From the NCBI GenBank assembly GCA_017854775.1, contig JAFMHC010000002.1, forward strand, positions 1 to 64,000: a stretch of 64,000 nt of DNA, read 5' to 3'. The translations under genes were made by a program, and so were the position numbers. Of the stretch, positions 18,738 to 27,406 are shown piece by piece (position 1 is the stretch's first letter; the number at the start of each line of letters is the position of its first letter). The stretch comes from Gammaproteobacteria bacterium. GTDB lineage: Bacteria; Pseudomonadota; Gammaproteobacteria; Arenicellales; Arenicellaceae. The notes beneath the pieces were generated by a model, which was not told the DNA's origin, did no database searches, and worked only from the letters and a program-made list of their open reading frames with translations.

Positions 18738-20342
18738 CTAACTTTTAACGACTTTTTTAGCAGCCTTCTTCGATACCTTTCTGGCAACTTTGTTAGTTGT
18801 TTTCTTAGCAACCTTCTTAGTTGTTTTCTTCGCTACCTTTTTAGTTATTTTCTTCGTTACCTTTTTAGTTATTTTTTTCGTACTAGCACCTTTTTTCTTT
18901 GCTTTTATCGGCTTTCGAACAACGGCTGCCTTAGGGGTAACTAAGCCAGTTGCTTGTTCAAGCTCGACTAAAGAGTGCTCCATGTATTCAATCAGCCTTT
19001 GTACTTGTGGCATAGATCGGCGACAGGCGGTAATGCCAAAGTCGACATTTTGATCATAGGAAACGAGGGTTATATTAAGCGCGATACCTTCGGTGACAAT
19101 TGACGCCGGATAAATTCCATCCAAACGAGCACCATCCCAATACATCGCCTTACGCGGCCCAGGCACATTTGAAATAATGGTGTTATACGGCGGTAACCTG
19201 CTCATTAAACCAAGCGGCATCAATAGTAAGCCAGGTGCCTGAATCAGCTGCAGCATCAGTGCTGCTTCTTTGGGCTTCATACCTTTGAACAGCGCTTTAC
19301 CAGCAACCATCGACGCCTGTATTTTGCGAAAGCGCTTAATAGGGTCAGCAATATCGGTGGCTAAGTCGGCACTGATGGCACCAACCGCATTGGAAGAATC
19401 AATGTCACCTTTTTCGCGCAATGAAACAGGCACCATGGCCTTCATCGATTGTTCAGGTAATTCACTGTGCTTTTGTAGATACAGACGTAAGCCGCCGGCA
19501 CACATCGCCAGCACGGCATCGTTGAAGGTTCCGTCCATGGCTTTGCCGGCCGCGCGGATTCTCTGGAACGACCATGATTGCGCTACGAAGCGTCGAGCCC
19601 CATCAACGTGAGTATTAATCGAACTGCGAGGTACATTTTGCCATGGTAACGCCAAAGCGCCGCCCTTACCTCGCCAGCCATTTACATAGCGCTTGAGAGA
19701 ACTAAAAAGATGAATGCTACTATCAAACAATTGCTTTAGCGATTCAGCCACATTACGCAGTTCTTGGTCGCTCATACCCTCGGAGTGAATTTTCTCTAGT
19801 TGCTCACGGTAACGACGCTGCGACTCTACCGAAAAAGCCGACCCTTGACTGCGGGCATTTTCATCGTAAGAGTACATGCTCTGGGTGAGGTGCATCGAAC
19901 GCGCGCCATCTACGGCCGCATGATGAAACTTGGAGTAAGTAGCAAACTGTCGGTTTTGCAAACCTTCAATTAAATGCATTTCCCACAGCGGGCGGTTTCG
20001 ATCTAATAAAGTGCCATGCAACCGCGAGACCAAGGCAAACAACTCTCGGTAACGTCCCGGTTTAGGCAGGGCCGAATGTCGAATGTGGTACTCGAGATCT
20101 ACCGATTCATCTTTCTGCCAATACAATGGGCCCGCTAAACCAAGACGACCCATTTTAAGGCTATCGCCGAAAGGAGACTGAAGGTCGTCGCCCGAACGAA
20201 GCTCGTCTCTGAGGCGATGCAAAAATTCCTGCTCATCGGCATCAGGCGGCAAAGTAAAAAGGTGAATGCCGCCAACGTGCATTGGTGTTTCACGACTCTC
20301 CGCGAGTAAAAACGCGGTGTCCATCATACTTAGTTTTTTCAT
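18738..20342 (-). CDS. Wax ester synthase/diacylglycerol acyltransferase (WS/DGAT) with lysine-rich tail
   Basis: The enzyme transfers acyl groups from acyl-CoA to long-chain alcohols or diacylglycerol for storage lipid. The catalytic motif HHAAVDG occurs about 140 residues from the start, and PLWEMHLIEGL and NTIISNVPGPR are family hallmarks. The length without the tail is normal, about 480 residues. The last ~55 residues are an unusual repetitive basic tail of KKxx units (TKKITKKVTKKITKKV and onward), like histone H1 or PHA-granule proteins such as PhaF. I start at 20342 (MKKLSMMDTAFLL, the family's usual N-terminus); an upstream ATG at 20378 would add 12 residues. Confidence 0.9.
   Translation of the reverse strand: MKKLSMMDTAFLLAESRETPMHVGGIHLFTLPPDADEQEFLHRLRDELRSGDDLQSPFGDSLKMGRLGLAGPLYWQKDESVDLEYHIRHSALPKPGRYRELFALVSRLHGTLLDRNRPLWEMHLIEGLQNRQFATYSKFHHAAVDGARSMHLTQSMYSYDENARSQGSAFSVESQRRYREQLEKIHSEGMSDQELRNVAESLKQLFDSSIHLFSSLKRYVNGWRGKGGALALPWQNVPRSSINTHVDGARRFVAQSWSFQRIRAAGKAMDGTFNDAVLAMCAGGLRLYLQKHSELPEQSMKAMVPVSLREKGDIDSSNAVGAISADLATDIADPIKRFRKIQASMVAGKALFKGMKPKEAALMLQLIQAPGLLLMPLGLMSRLPPYNTIISNVPGPRKAMYWDGARLDGIYPASIVTEGIALNITLVSYDQNVDFGITACRRSMPQVQRLIEYMEHSLVELEQATGLVTPKAAVVRKPIKAKKKGASTKKITKKVTKKITKKVAKKTTKKVAKKTTNKVARKVSKKAAKKVVKS
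18744..18884. repeat. Degenerate 12-bp-period repeat encoding the KKxx tail
   Basis: The minus strand here reads as a run of four-codon units, lysine-lysine plus two small or hydrophobic residues. It gives the low-complexity basic C-terminus of the WS/DGAT protein. The copies differ mainly at the third and fourth codons. Confidence 0.8.
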
Positions 20343-20514
20343 ATCCGAGCAGCCTTGACCTTGATGTGATTGTTGCAACCAGACAATCAGTATACTGAAA
20401 CTGCATCAAGTGTATATATCTACTCATGTCAAGCTTGCGCTAGCTTGAATCAATTTTTGCAAGTCACGCTCACCCGCTCTAGGCTATACTCGATGCAAAT
20501 TAACAAAGGTTTTT

Positions 20515-21021
20515 ATGATGAGTAATACAGAAACAGCAGTATTGGCCGGCGGATGCTTCTGGGGCATGCAAGATCTAATCCGTGGGTTATCAGGCGTAAA
20601 GCAAACTCGTGTTGGTTATACCGGTGGAGATGTACCCAATGCCACTTATAGAAACCACGGTAGCCATGCTGAAGGCATCGAGATCGAATTCGACCCTCAA
20701 GTCATAAGTTTTAGTAAGTTACTGGAATACTTCTTTCAGATTCACGACCCTTCAACTTTGGATCGCCAGGGTAATGACCTCGGTGTCTCGTATCGGTCTG
20801 AAATATTCTATACCTCTGAGGAACAAAAAGAGGCGGCCGATAAAATGATCGATGCCGTTAATCAATCAGGCTTATGGCCCGGCAAGGTAGTGACTAAGGT
20901 GTCTCCTGCTGGCGACTTTTGGGAGGCTGAACCAGAGCATCAAGATTATTTAGAGCGCTACCCACAGGGCTATACCTGCCATTTCCCTCGAGCTGATTGG
21001 GTATTGCCCAACGCTGATTAG
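20515..21021 (+). CDS. msrA: Peptide methionine sulfoxide reductase MsrA
   Basis: This cytoplasmic repair enzyme reduces methionine-S-sulfoxide in proteins. The catalytic motif GGCFWG is at residues ~12-17 (Cys14). [21 protein letters not shown] and [16 protein letters not shown] follow in the order typical of MsrA. The 168-residue length fits the short single-domain form. Two successive ATG codons (20515 and 20518) follow an AAAGG ribosome site, and either could be used. A 19-bp tandem repeat begins inside its last codons and continues past the stop. Confidence 0.95.
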   Translation: MMSNTETAVLAGGCFWGMQDLIRGLSGVKQTRVGYTGGDVPNATYRNHGSHAEGIEIEFDPQVISFSKLLEYFFQIHDPSTLDRQGNDLGVSYRSEIFYTSEEQKEAADKMIDAVNQSGLWPGKVVTKVSPAGDFWEAEPEHQDYLERYPQGYTCHFPRADWVLPNAD

Positions 21022-21079
21022 AGTGCCGAGAGCTGACTAAAGTGCCGAACGCTGAATAAAGTGCCAAACGCCTGCTAAG
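21004..21079. repeat. 19-bp degenerate tandem repeat, four copies, across the msrA stop codon
   Basis: The units are TTGCCCAACGCTGATTAGA (21004), GTGCCGAGAGCTGACTAAA (21023), GTGCCGAACGCTGAATAAA (21042) and GTGCCAAACGCCTGCTAAG (21061). The first contains the last msrA codons and the stop. The array apparently grew by duplication of the gene end. Confidence 0.85.
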
Positions 21080-21094
21080 TCAGCCGCGTTGAAC

Positions 21095-21165
21095 TGTTGA
21101 ACTAAAGCCGCAGCTATTTCTTGAACTTCAGCCGCGGCACCTTCTTGAACTTCAGCCGCGGCGCT
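21095..21165. repeat. 24-bp tandem repeat, two good copies and one decayed, at the epoxide hydrolase gene end
   Basis: TTCTTGAACTTCAGCCGCGG begins both 21118 and 21142, with 24-base spacing. A diverged copy precedes them at about 21095. The array abuts the stop of the leftward epoxide hydrolase gene at 21166. Confidence 0.8.
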
Positions 21166-22308
21166 TTAGAGCGGCATACTTCGCAAGCATTCTCTTAGCT
21201 GTTTTACAAATAACTCTGGCACTTCCATCGCTGCGAAGTGCCCTCCGCCTTCGTTCTCTTGCCAAAACTGGATGTTTTTAAAGCGCTGCTCGGCCCAACG
21301 ACGCGATGGCTGAATAATTTCGTTCTCAAATATGCTAGCCCCCATCGGCACGGTCACTTCTGATAAATCAGATTTAGCAAAACTATGCCAATACAAACGT
21401 GCCGAAGAGGCCGCCGAATTGCTTAACCAATAAAGAGAAATGTTGTCGAGAAGATGATCTTTGCTAAAGCTATTTTGCAAGGCATCAGGTCCGGACCATT
21501 GATGAAATTTCTCTAAAATCCAAGCCATCTGACCGACAGGTGAATCGGCTAAAGCATAGCCAATAGTCTGTGGCCGCGTGCCTTGTATCGCAGCATAGGC
21601 CGAACCATCCTGCAGATACTTTTGATACTGAGCTAGGGCCTTGGCTTCTTGTTCTGTGGGCGTATTCATTATGGCCTTATCAGGTGCCCCGACTACCACA
21701 AGGTTGACATGAATGCCGGCGCAATGACCTAGGTCTTGCGCACCAATAGAAGCGGTAATCACTCCACCCCAATCACCCCCTTGAGCAAAGTATCGTTGAT
21801 AACCTAGGTTCACCATCAATCGATCCCACACACTGGCTATTTTCTCGGTAGTCCAATCAGCACTGGTTGGCTTAGCCGAGAAACCATAGCCTGGGATCGA
21901 TGGCAATACTAAGTGATACGCGTCTTCGGCCTTGCCGCCATACTTGGCGGGGTTTGTTAGTGGGCCGATAAGCTCGATAAATTCAAGCACCGAACCTGGC
22001 CAACCGTGAGTCATAAGTAAGGGCCGTGCATTTGGCTCTGGCGATTTAATATGCAAAAAATGGATGTCTACCCCATCAAGTTCCAGCAGATACTGAGGGT
22101 AGCTATTCAGCCTTTCTTGGCAAGCAAACCAGTCGTAATCATCGCGCCAATAATCACTGAATTCTTTGACAATATCGAGTGGAATTCCCTGACTCCAATC
22201 GCTTACCGTTTGTTTTTCCGGCAAGCGGCTATTCGTCAAGCGTTGCTTTAGGTCGTCAATCGCACTTTGATCAATGTTAACTCTGAACGGGCGGGCAATG
22301 TTGGTCAT
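21166..22308 (-). CDS. Epoxide hydrolase family alpha/beta-hydrolase
   Basis: The 380-residue protein has the N-terminal EHN domain (PFRVNIDQSAIDDLKQRL to about residue 110) and an alpha/beta-hydrolase domain. The oxyanion region is HGWPGS (101-106) and the nucleophile elbow GGDWGG has Asp179, as in soluble epoxide hydrolases. The final catalytic His is probably in EGGGHFAAMEVP near the C-terminus. It opens epoxides to diols; the natural substrate is unknown. It is monocistronic and converges with msrA across two short tandem-repeat arrays. Confidence 0.93.
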   Translation of the reverse strand: MTNIARPFRVNIDQSAIDDLKQRLTNSRLPEKQTVSDWSQGIPLDIVKEFSDYWRDDYDWFACQERLNSYPQYLLELDGVDIHFLHIKSPEPNARPLLMTHGWPGSVLEFIELIGPLTNPAKYGGKAEDAYHLVLPSIPGYGFSAKPTSADWTTEKIASVWDRLMVNLGYQRYFAQGGDWGGVITASIGAQDLGHCAGIHVNLVVVGAPDKAIMNTPTEQEAKALAQYQKYLQDGSAYAAIQGTRPQTIGYALADSPVGQMAWILEKFHQWSGPDALQNSFSKDHLLDNISLYWLSNSAASSARLYWHSFAKSDLSEVTVPMGASIFENEIIQPSRRWAEQRFKNIQFWQENEGGGHFAAMEVPELFVKQLRECLRSMPL

Positions 22309-22533
22309 GTTGAACTCGAATAATGTTTACAGGCCGCCTATATTACAGCAGGCGATTACGTTTAGATGAAATAAGCCATCGAAGATGTCGATACCTCACA
22401 CAACATTTTAGTGCCGAAATGCTAGTGGCTTTTGCCGTAAATAATGGCCGCCAAAAAGCATGCTCACAATGTAATAATGGAAAAGCCAAATAAAAATGCA
22501 ACCATTTTGAATTAGCCTCGTCATACCTATTAT

Positions 22534-23097
22534 ATGCAGCCTGAAATTGAACTCGTTACTCTAGCCAAAGCTGGAGACATGCAAGCTTTTCAACGTCTTG
22601 TCGAGCTTAATAGCGGCAAGATGTACGGTGCTGCCTATCGAATACTCAAAAACAAAGAACAGGCTGAGGATTGTGTGCAGGAAGCATTTTTAAAAATGCA
22701 TCTCAAACTCGATACATTTAATCAACAATCAAAATTCAGCACCTGGCTCTACTCGGTGACGGTTAATGTGGCGCTCGATTTACTGCGTAAAAATGCCAAG
22801 CATGCTCAGTGCTCAGATTATGACTTCGATCAAATACCATCAGCTAGTACTAATAGCCCAGAAAAAGCCGCCTTGCTCAGCAATATTGGCCGCGTCACAG
22901 AACGAGCCATTAGCCAACTGAACGACGATCTCCGAGTTGCTTTTATATTGCGTCACTATGAAGAACGCAGTATCGAAGAGATTAGCCAGATACTCGAGCT
23001 TAATGCCAGCACCGTTAAGAGCCGCATATTTAGAGCCGTTGGCCGACTTCGCAAAACTCTGCAACCAAAGGTAGGTGACTATGAAACCCTGGACTGA
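22534..23097 (+). CDS. ECF-type RNA polymerase sigma factor
   Basis: The 187-residue protein has region 2 (FQRLVELNSGKMYGAAYRIL, then AEDCVQEAFLKMHLKL and FSTWLYSVTVNVALDLLRK) at about residues 16-95. Region 4 (LRVAFILRHYEERSIEEISQ, then STVKSRIFRAVGRLR) is at 130-175. The gene overlaps the next gene, a single-pass membrane protein that is the likely anti-sigma factor. Two exported HEAT-repeat proteins follow, probably in the same regulon. The ribosome site is weak. The signal sensed is unknown. Confidence 0.93.
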   Translation: MQPEIELVTLAKAGDMQAFQRLVELNSGKMYGAAYRILKNKEQAEDCVQEAFLKMHLKLDTFNQQSKFSTWLYSVTVNVALDLLRKNAKHAQCSDYDFDQIPSASTNSPEKAALLSNIGRVTERAISQLNDDLRVAFILRHYEERSIEEISQILELNASTVKSRIFRAVGRLRKTLQPKVGDYETLD

Positions 23098-23929
23098 AGA
23101 AGATCTTATCTTGCTCTACTACCAAGAGCTTGACCCCGCTCTAACGCGAGAAATTGAGCAAGCCATGGCTGAATCTAGCAAACAATCTGTTCAACTGCGG
23201 CGTGATTATGATGCCCTATGCAAAATGTTGGGTGATGCCCTAGAAAGTGACGTGCCAGAACCCAGCGCAGATCTCAATCAACAAATTATGCTGGCTATTC
23301 GTGAGGCTGAAGCTAAAAAACAACAAACCGCAACCGTCAGGTCAGAATCAAACCAGCAGCACAGACCTGCAATAGCGGAGAGCTTGGGAGAAAGAATGTC
23401 TCGCTGGTTGGCTGGCTCGCTCGACAGTAAGCTAAGACCTGCGTTGATGTTCTTGTTGTTCGCAGTCATTGGAATATTCTATTTAGGCCGCTGGTCGGCG
23501 ATGCCTTTAGAGGCTCCTATTGTTGATCTCGGAGCTCCTAGCAAAATCGAACAGAGCTTTCGCCCAAGCGACGACGCAAGCCGACGAGTGTTGCTGACAA
23601 ATGTAAGCTCTCATATTGAAACAAGCCAGCGCCTGCTTACCTTAGTAAGCAATGGCGGCGATGGGCTGTCGGGCGAGTTAGAACCTCGGCGTCAAATGAT
23701 AGATGAACTAATTAGCTTCAACCGCCTGTATCGACGAGTAGCGGTACGCTCTGGTGACACTATGCTGGCGAATGTTCTGCAACAAATGGAATCGGTTCTA
23801 TTAGAGATAAGTCACACCAAGAGCAGCGATGACGCTCAGTGGAACAAAGTGCGTGAACGACTGGACGGCACAGACTTGCTGTTCAAGTTAAAAGTCACCG
23901 ACAAAAGGATAAACCACGAGCTCATTTAG
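23081..23929 (+). CDS. Single-pass membrane protein, probable anti-sigma factor
   Basis: This protein of about 282 residues has a cytoplasmic N-terminal part (residues 1-110) beginning MKPWTEEDLILLYYQELDP, similar in layout to anti-sigma domains. One membrane segment follows (PALMFLLFAVIGIFYLG, ~125-141), then a periplasmic region of about 140 residues, mostly helical. It lacks a visible HxxxCxxC zinc motif. The ATG at 23081 lies inside the sigma gene (17-base overlap) with AAGGTAGG before it; a GTG two codons earlier is also possible. Overlap with an ECF sigma gene is the main reason for the anti-sigma call. Confidence 0.75.
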   Translation: MKPWTEEDLILLYYQELDPALTREIEQAMAESSKQSVQLRRDYDALCKMLGDALESDVPEPSADLNQQIMLAIREAEAKKQQTATVRSESNQQHRPAIAESLGERMSRWLAGSLDSKLRPALMFLLFAVIGIFYLGRWSAMPLEAPIVDLGAPSKIEQSFRPSDDASRRVLLTNVSSHIETSQRLLTLVSNGGDGLSGELEPRRQMIDELISFNRLYRRVAVRSGDTMLANVLQQMESVLLEISHTKSSDDAQWNKVRERLDGTDLLFKLKVTDKRINHELI

Positions 23930-24054
23930 AATCGCAACCACCACAAAATAAATCGCTGAGAAAAAAACAAAACCATTCGGCGATTACTGCGTCATAACTT
24001 GAAAGCAACTCAAGAGAAATAAAAATGAACGAAATCAAATTAAGAGGCACCGAG

Positions 24055-25251
24055 ATGAAAGCAAAATTTAGTCAGCTTTGTAAAAAAAAATCATTGGCGA
24101 TCGCAATTGCGCTTATGTTGGGCGGCCAGACTGTCATGGCCCAAGAAGGTCTGTATGAAAAAGGTCAAATACAGTTAGATAACAAAGAGTATAAAGCCGC
24201 CCGAGACACCTTTGCCGACTTGGTACAAACTGGCAGTGCCAAACAAGACGCGGCACTGTATTGGCTGGCCTACTCGCAATTCAAAAATGGCTATGATCAA
24301 CGAGCACTAAACACTCTTTCTCAATTGGCACGCGATCACTCTGAAAGCCGATGGTTGGACGACGCAGCCGCTTTGAAAATTGAAATTCAAGACGAGAACG
24401 GCCAGAGCATTGATGTTGATAATGAAGAGATGAAGCTCTATGCGCTGAACTCACTGATGAATTCGCCGTCTGAAAAATCCTTCGGAATCTTGAAAAAACT
24501 GCTTGCGGGTAACAGTTCCAAGCAGGTTAAAAATAGAGCTCTATTTGTCCTCAGTCAAATCAACGACCCTAAGGCATTTGATTTTATTTCGGTACTTGCC
24601 GGCGATAGTACAAATACGCAACTTCAAGAAGAGGCCATACGGGTATTAGGTATTTCAGGTTCTGAACAGTCAATGACGCAGCTGATTAATATATATCGAT
24701 CGTCCGATAATGAAGCAACTAAAATAAAAATTCTGCACAGTTACATGATCGCTGGCCAGAGTGAGCAGCTTATTGAATTAGCTAAGTTGGAGTCAAACCC
24801 TGTTCTTAAAAAGCAGGCGATTCACTTAGTTGGGGTGATGTCCAATGCCGATGTATTACTGGAGATGTATCGCAGCGCTGAGTTTAAAGATTTTCGTAGC
24901 GAAATATTACACGCCCTGGCTATCGGTGATGGCGCAGAGGCCTTGCTCGAAATTGTTAATTCAGAAGAAGACCAACAACTGCTAACCGAAGCCGTACAAA
25001 AAGTGGGCATAAGCGGCAACGATGCAACAGCTGGCTACTTGGCAAAAATATACCAAGAAAACGATAATAGTGAGGTTCGAAAAGCCGTCATACAGTCATT
25101 GTTCATTCAGGACGATAGTGCTGGGTTAAGCAATATTGTGAAGACCGAAAACGACCCTGTGTTAAAGCGCGAGGCACTGCAGAAACTCTCACTATTGGGT
25201 TCTGACGAATCATTGAAATTCTTCGACGATATATTGAACGGTGAGGACTAG
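24055..25251 (+). CDS. Exported HEAT-repeat protein with N-terminal TPR-like region
   Basis: The product of about 398 residues has a Sec signal peptide (MKAKFSQLCKKKSLAIAIAL, cleavage near VMAQ). Next is a TPR-like pair (YEKGQIQLDNKEYKAARDTF and ALYWLAYSQFKNGYDQRAL), then about eight HEAT-type helical repeats to the end. I start at 24055, where AAGAGG lies seven bases upstream; an in-frame ATG at 24025 would add ten residues. Helical-repeat proteins of this kind are protein-binding scaffolds. It lies 125 bases after the anti-sigma gene and four bases before a second HEAT gene. The partner and process are unknown. Confidence 0.85.
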   Translation: MKAKFSQLCKKKSLAIAIALMLGGQTVMAQEGLYEKGQIQLDNKEYKAARDTFADLVQTGSAKQDAALYWLAYSQFKNGYDQRALNTLSQLARDHSESRWLDDAAALKIEIQDENGQSIDVDNEEMKLYALNSLMNSPSEKSFGILKKLLAGNSSKQVKNRALFVLSQINDPKAFDFISVLAGDSTNTQLQEEAIRVLGISGSEQSMTQLINIYRSSDNEATKIKILHSYMIAGQSEQLIELAKLESNPVLKKQAIHLVGVMSNADVLLEMYRSAEFKDFRSEILHALAIGDGAEALLEIVNSEEDQQLLTEAVQKVGISGNDATAGYLAKIYQENDNSEVRKAVIQSLFIQDDSAGLSNIVKTENDPVLKREALQKLSLLGSDESLKFFDDILNGED

Positions 25252-25255
25252 ACCA

Positions 25256-26506
25256 ATGCGCAATTTAAAAGTGTTCAGTATCATTGCAGAAGCGTTCGCG
25301 CTTTCACTATTACTAACAGCACTAGCAGCGAATGCCGAAACCAAGCCATTGAGTGGCAAGCAACACGGCATAGAGTTGCAAGATAGCATAGCCAAGACCA
25401 TCGATGCAGTCGCCGATAGCAACGGTAAATGGTTTAGCTATCAAGTAGCAATGGAAGCTAATAACGGTATGCCCTGCTGCCTAATAAGCGATACCGAATC
25501 GAGTTGCAGCCTCGACAATAGAACTAATAGTTGGTCGTCTTCTATCAGCCAGTCGGTAGATTCGAAAGTGCTGAATGTCTATTTCAAGATCCATCGTGGC
25601 GAAGCTTCAGATCTCTTCTTGGCCGGCAGCGAATGCAAGGTAAAGACCGGCAGCAATATCGTTTACAGAATAAATGACGTCGCACAAAAGCCAAGTATTT
25701 TGTTTCTCAAAGGGCTTGCCGAAAAAGACACAAAGAACACGCAAGTCGCGCATTCGGCCTTAGCGGCTATTGCATTACATCAGGGTAGCGATGCGCATAA
25801 TTTGCTAGAGAGGTTCACAGACAGTGACAACGAAAAGCTAAAATATGAATCGATATTCTGGCTTGGCCAAGCCAGAAATAGAGCGGGCTATGAATCTCTA
25901 TTGAACATTGTTGATGACAAGGCCAGAGATAATTCAACGCGGCTCAAGGCAGTTTTCGCCTTAAGCCTAAACAGCGATGAAAATTCATCTGAAAAATTAG
26001 TGCAGCTTGCAAAGCACAGCGAGAATCAAAAAATTCAGGCTGAATCGTTGTTTTGGCTGGCACAGAATCACCAATCAAAGGCGACTAATGTAATCGACTA
26101 TATTTTGCAAAACAGCGACAACGGTTATGTCCGAAAGAAAGCCGTTTTTTCGTTAGCACAAATAAGTACCAAGGCAAGCTGGCAACAACTCATCGAGTTG
26201 GCACAGAACCCCGCCGATAGAGAAGTGCAGCAGCAAGCTATTTTCTGGCTGTCACAAAATAGCGATCAAAACCCAGTATCTATTCTAATGGCTTTGGCAA
26301 AGGGTAAAAGCCCCGCGTCAGTGAAGAAAAAAGCGATCTTCGCGTTAGCGCAATTAAAATCGAGCCAATCAACACCCGCCCTGAGCGAGCTGATCGAAAC
26401 GGCAACCGAGAGATCGGTAAAAAAAGAAGCCTTCTTTTGGTTAGGTCAGTCGGATGACCCTAAGGCATTAGACTACCTTGAAGGCGTATTAACGGCGAAC
26501 CGTTAA
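25256..26506 (+). CDS. Exported HEAT-repeat protein
   Basis: The product of about 416 residues has a signal peptide (MRNLKVFSIIAEAFALSLLL, cleavage near ANAE). A region with paired cysteines (GMPCCLISDTESSCSL, residues ~70-85) is followed by HEAT repeats of about 31 residues. The repeats are very regular in the second half: SIFWLGQA, SLFWLAQN, AVFSLAQI, AIFWLSQN, AIFALAQL and AFFWLGQS. GTGAGG lies before the ATG, near the stop of the first HEAT gene, so the two are coupled. The cysteines could form disulfides in the periplasm. Function unknown; it is probably a binding scaffold that works with its upstream partner. Confidence 0.85.
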   Translation: MRNLKVFSIIAEAFALSLLLTALAANAETKPLSGKQHGIELQDSIAKTIDAVADSNGKWFSYQVAMEANNGMPCCLISDTESSCSLDNRTNSWSSSISQSVDSKVLNVYFKIHRGEASDLFLAGSECKVKTGSNIVYRINDVAQKPSILFLKGLAEKDTKNTQVAHSALAAIALHQGSDAHNLLERFTDSDNEKLKYESIFWLGQARNRAGYESLLNIVDDKARDNSTRLKAVFALSLNSDENSSEKLVQLAKHSENQKIQAESLFWLAQNHQSKATNVIDYILQNSDNGYVRKKAVFSLAQISTKASWQQLIELAQNPADREVQQQAIFWLSQNSDQNPVSILMALAKGKSPASVKKKAIFALAQLKSSQSTPALSELIETATERSVKKEAFFWLGQSDDPKALDYLEGVLTANR

Positions 26507-26512
26507 TACGCG

Positions 26513-26541
26513 ACCAAGAGCCGATAGCATCGGCTCTTGGT
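26513..26541. terminator. Terminator after the sigma/HEAT operon
   Basis: A 13-bp perfect stem (ACCAAGAGCCGAT with its complement) closes a three-base AGC loop. It starts seven bases after the stop of the second HEAT gene. Confidence 0.7.
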
Positions 26542-26651
26542 TAGCGCAAAGTGGTATAACGGCAACCATAGTCACTGTCGTCGATAAAGACTGCGCATGA
26601 TTTTACTATATTCAATTGTGTCTTAAATAGTTCGGCTGCCAACCATTACTA

Positions 26652-27197
26652 CTACGTGGCCCAGCTAAATTCTTCAAACGCTTTGTCGACCGGTGTAACC
26701 GCTAAATGGTTAATATAATTGCTCAACACCTTCTGTGAGATACCCAAGACAATTTCAAGTAATTGCTGATTATTATACCCGGCTTCGAAAAAAGCGGCTG
26801 ACGATGGCTCACTTAAATACCCACGCTCGCGCACAAGCTCAAGTGTGGTTTGGTGCAATACTTGTAACTTGCTGGTAGGCATCTGTGTACGATTACGCAA
26901 CGCGTCGATGATCGACGCATCTACCTTCATCATGTGTGCGATGCCAGTATGAGCGGCAACGCAGTAGTGACACCCATGCTCGACATTTATTGTTTGCCAA
27001 ATAATCGTCAGTTCGTCAGCATTAAAGTCGGACTTTTCAAACTGCTGATGCAGAAATTTATAGGCTTCAAGCACGCCTGGCGATTCGGCCATTACCGCAT
27101 GCAAATTAGGGATCATCCCAAAATCCTTAAATGATTGTTCCAGTAAAGGTTTACTCGCTTCTGGCGCATTCGATTGATTATAGAGTTGCAGCTTCAT
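26652..27197 (-). CDS. Carboxymuconolactone decarboxylase/AhpD-like family protein
   Basis: The product of about 181 residues is all-helical, with the AhpD-type redox motif EHGCHYCVAAH near residue 76. The Cys-x-x-Cys pair and the following His match the peroxidase-type CMD core. Members reduce peroxides or act in ring-opening steps, and the exact reaction here is unknown. The ATG at 27197 (MKLQLYNQ) is preferred to a TTG three codons upstream; neither has a strong ribosome site. It is the last gene of a leftward cluster with an acyl carrier protein and an AMP ligase, though 200 bases separate it from the next gene. Confidence 0.85.
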   Translation of the reverse strand: MKLQLYNQSNAPEASKPLLEQSFKDFGMIPNLHAVMAESPGVLEAYKFLHQQFEKSDFNADELTIIWQTINVEHGCHYCVAAHTGIAHMMKVDASIIDALRNRTQMPTSKLQVLHQTTLELVRERGYLSEPSSAAFFEAGYNNQQLLEIVLGISQKVLSNYINHLAVTPVDKAFEEFSWAT

Positions 27198-27357
27198 TGT
27201 TTTCAATTTGTGTTTTAGGTTGAAAGAATTGTGTAATTTGGCGTACGAATTTGATTGTAGTAGCCATCAGCCATATTGGTGATGCAGGTAAATGGTTTGT
27301 CGTTGTTTTCGACCGTTAAAACGCTGTGACGGCGTTAAAACCCGTTATCTGCAAATA

Positions 27358-27389
27358 AAATACTAAGCGGCTTAAATACTAAGCGACTT
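27358..27389. repeat. 16-bp tandem repeat, two copies
   Basis: AAATACTAAGCGGCTT is followed directly by AAATACTAAGCGACTT. The pair lies just past the end of the NTF2-like gene (stop at 27407), and a further partial copy (ATCAAGCGACTT) overlaps the gene end. Confidence 0.75.
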
Positions 27390-27406
27390 ACGGTATCAAG
27401 CCAGTA

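Noticed and set aside
18738-18900. Frameshift as the cause of the lysine-rich tail of the WS/DGAT protein
   Set aside because: The tail is regular over more than ten KKxx units in the same frame, which random out-of-frame sequence would not give.
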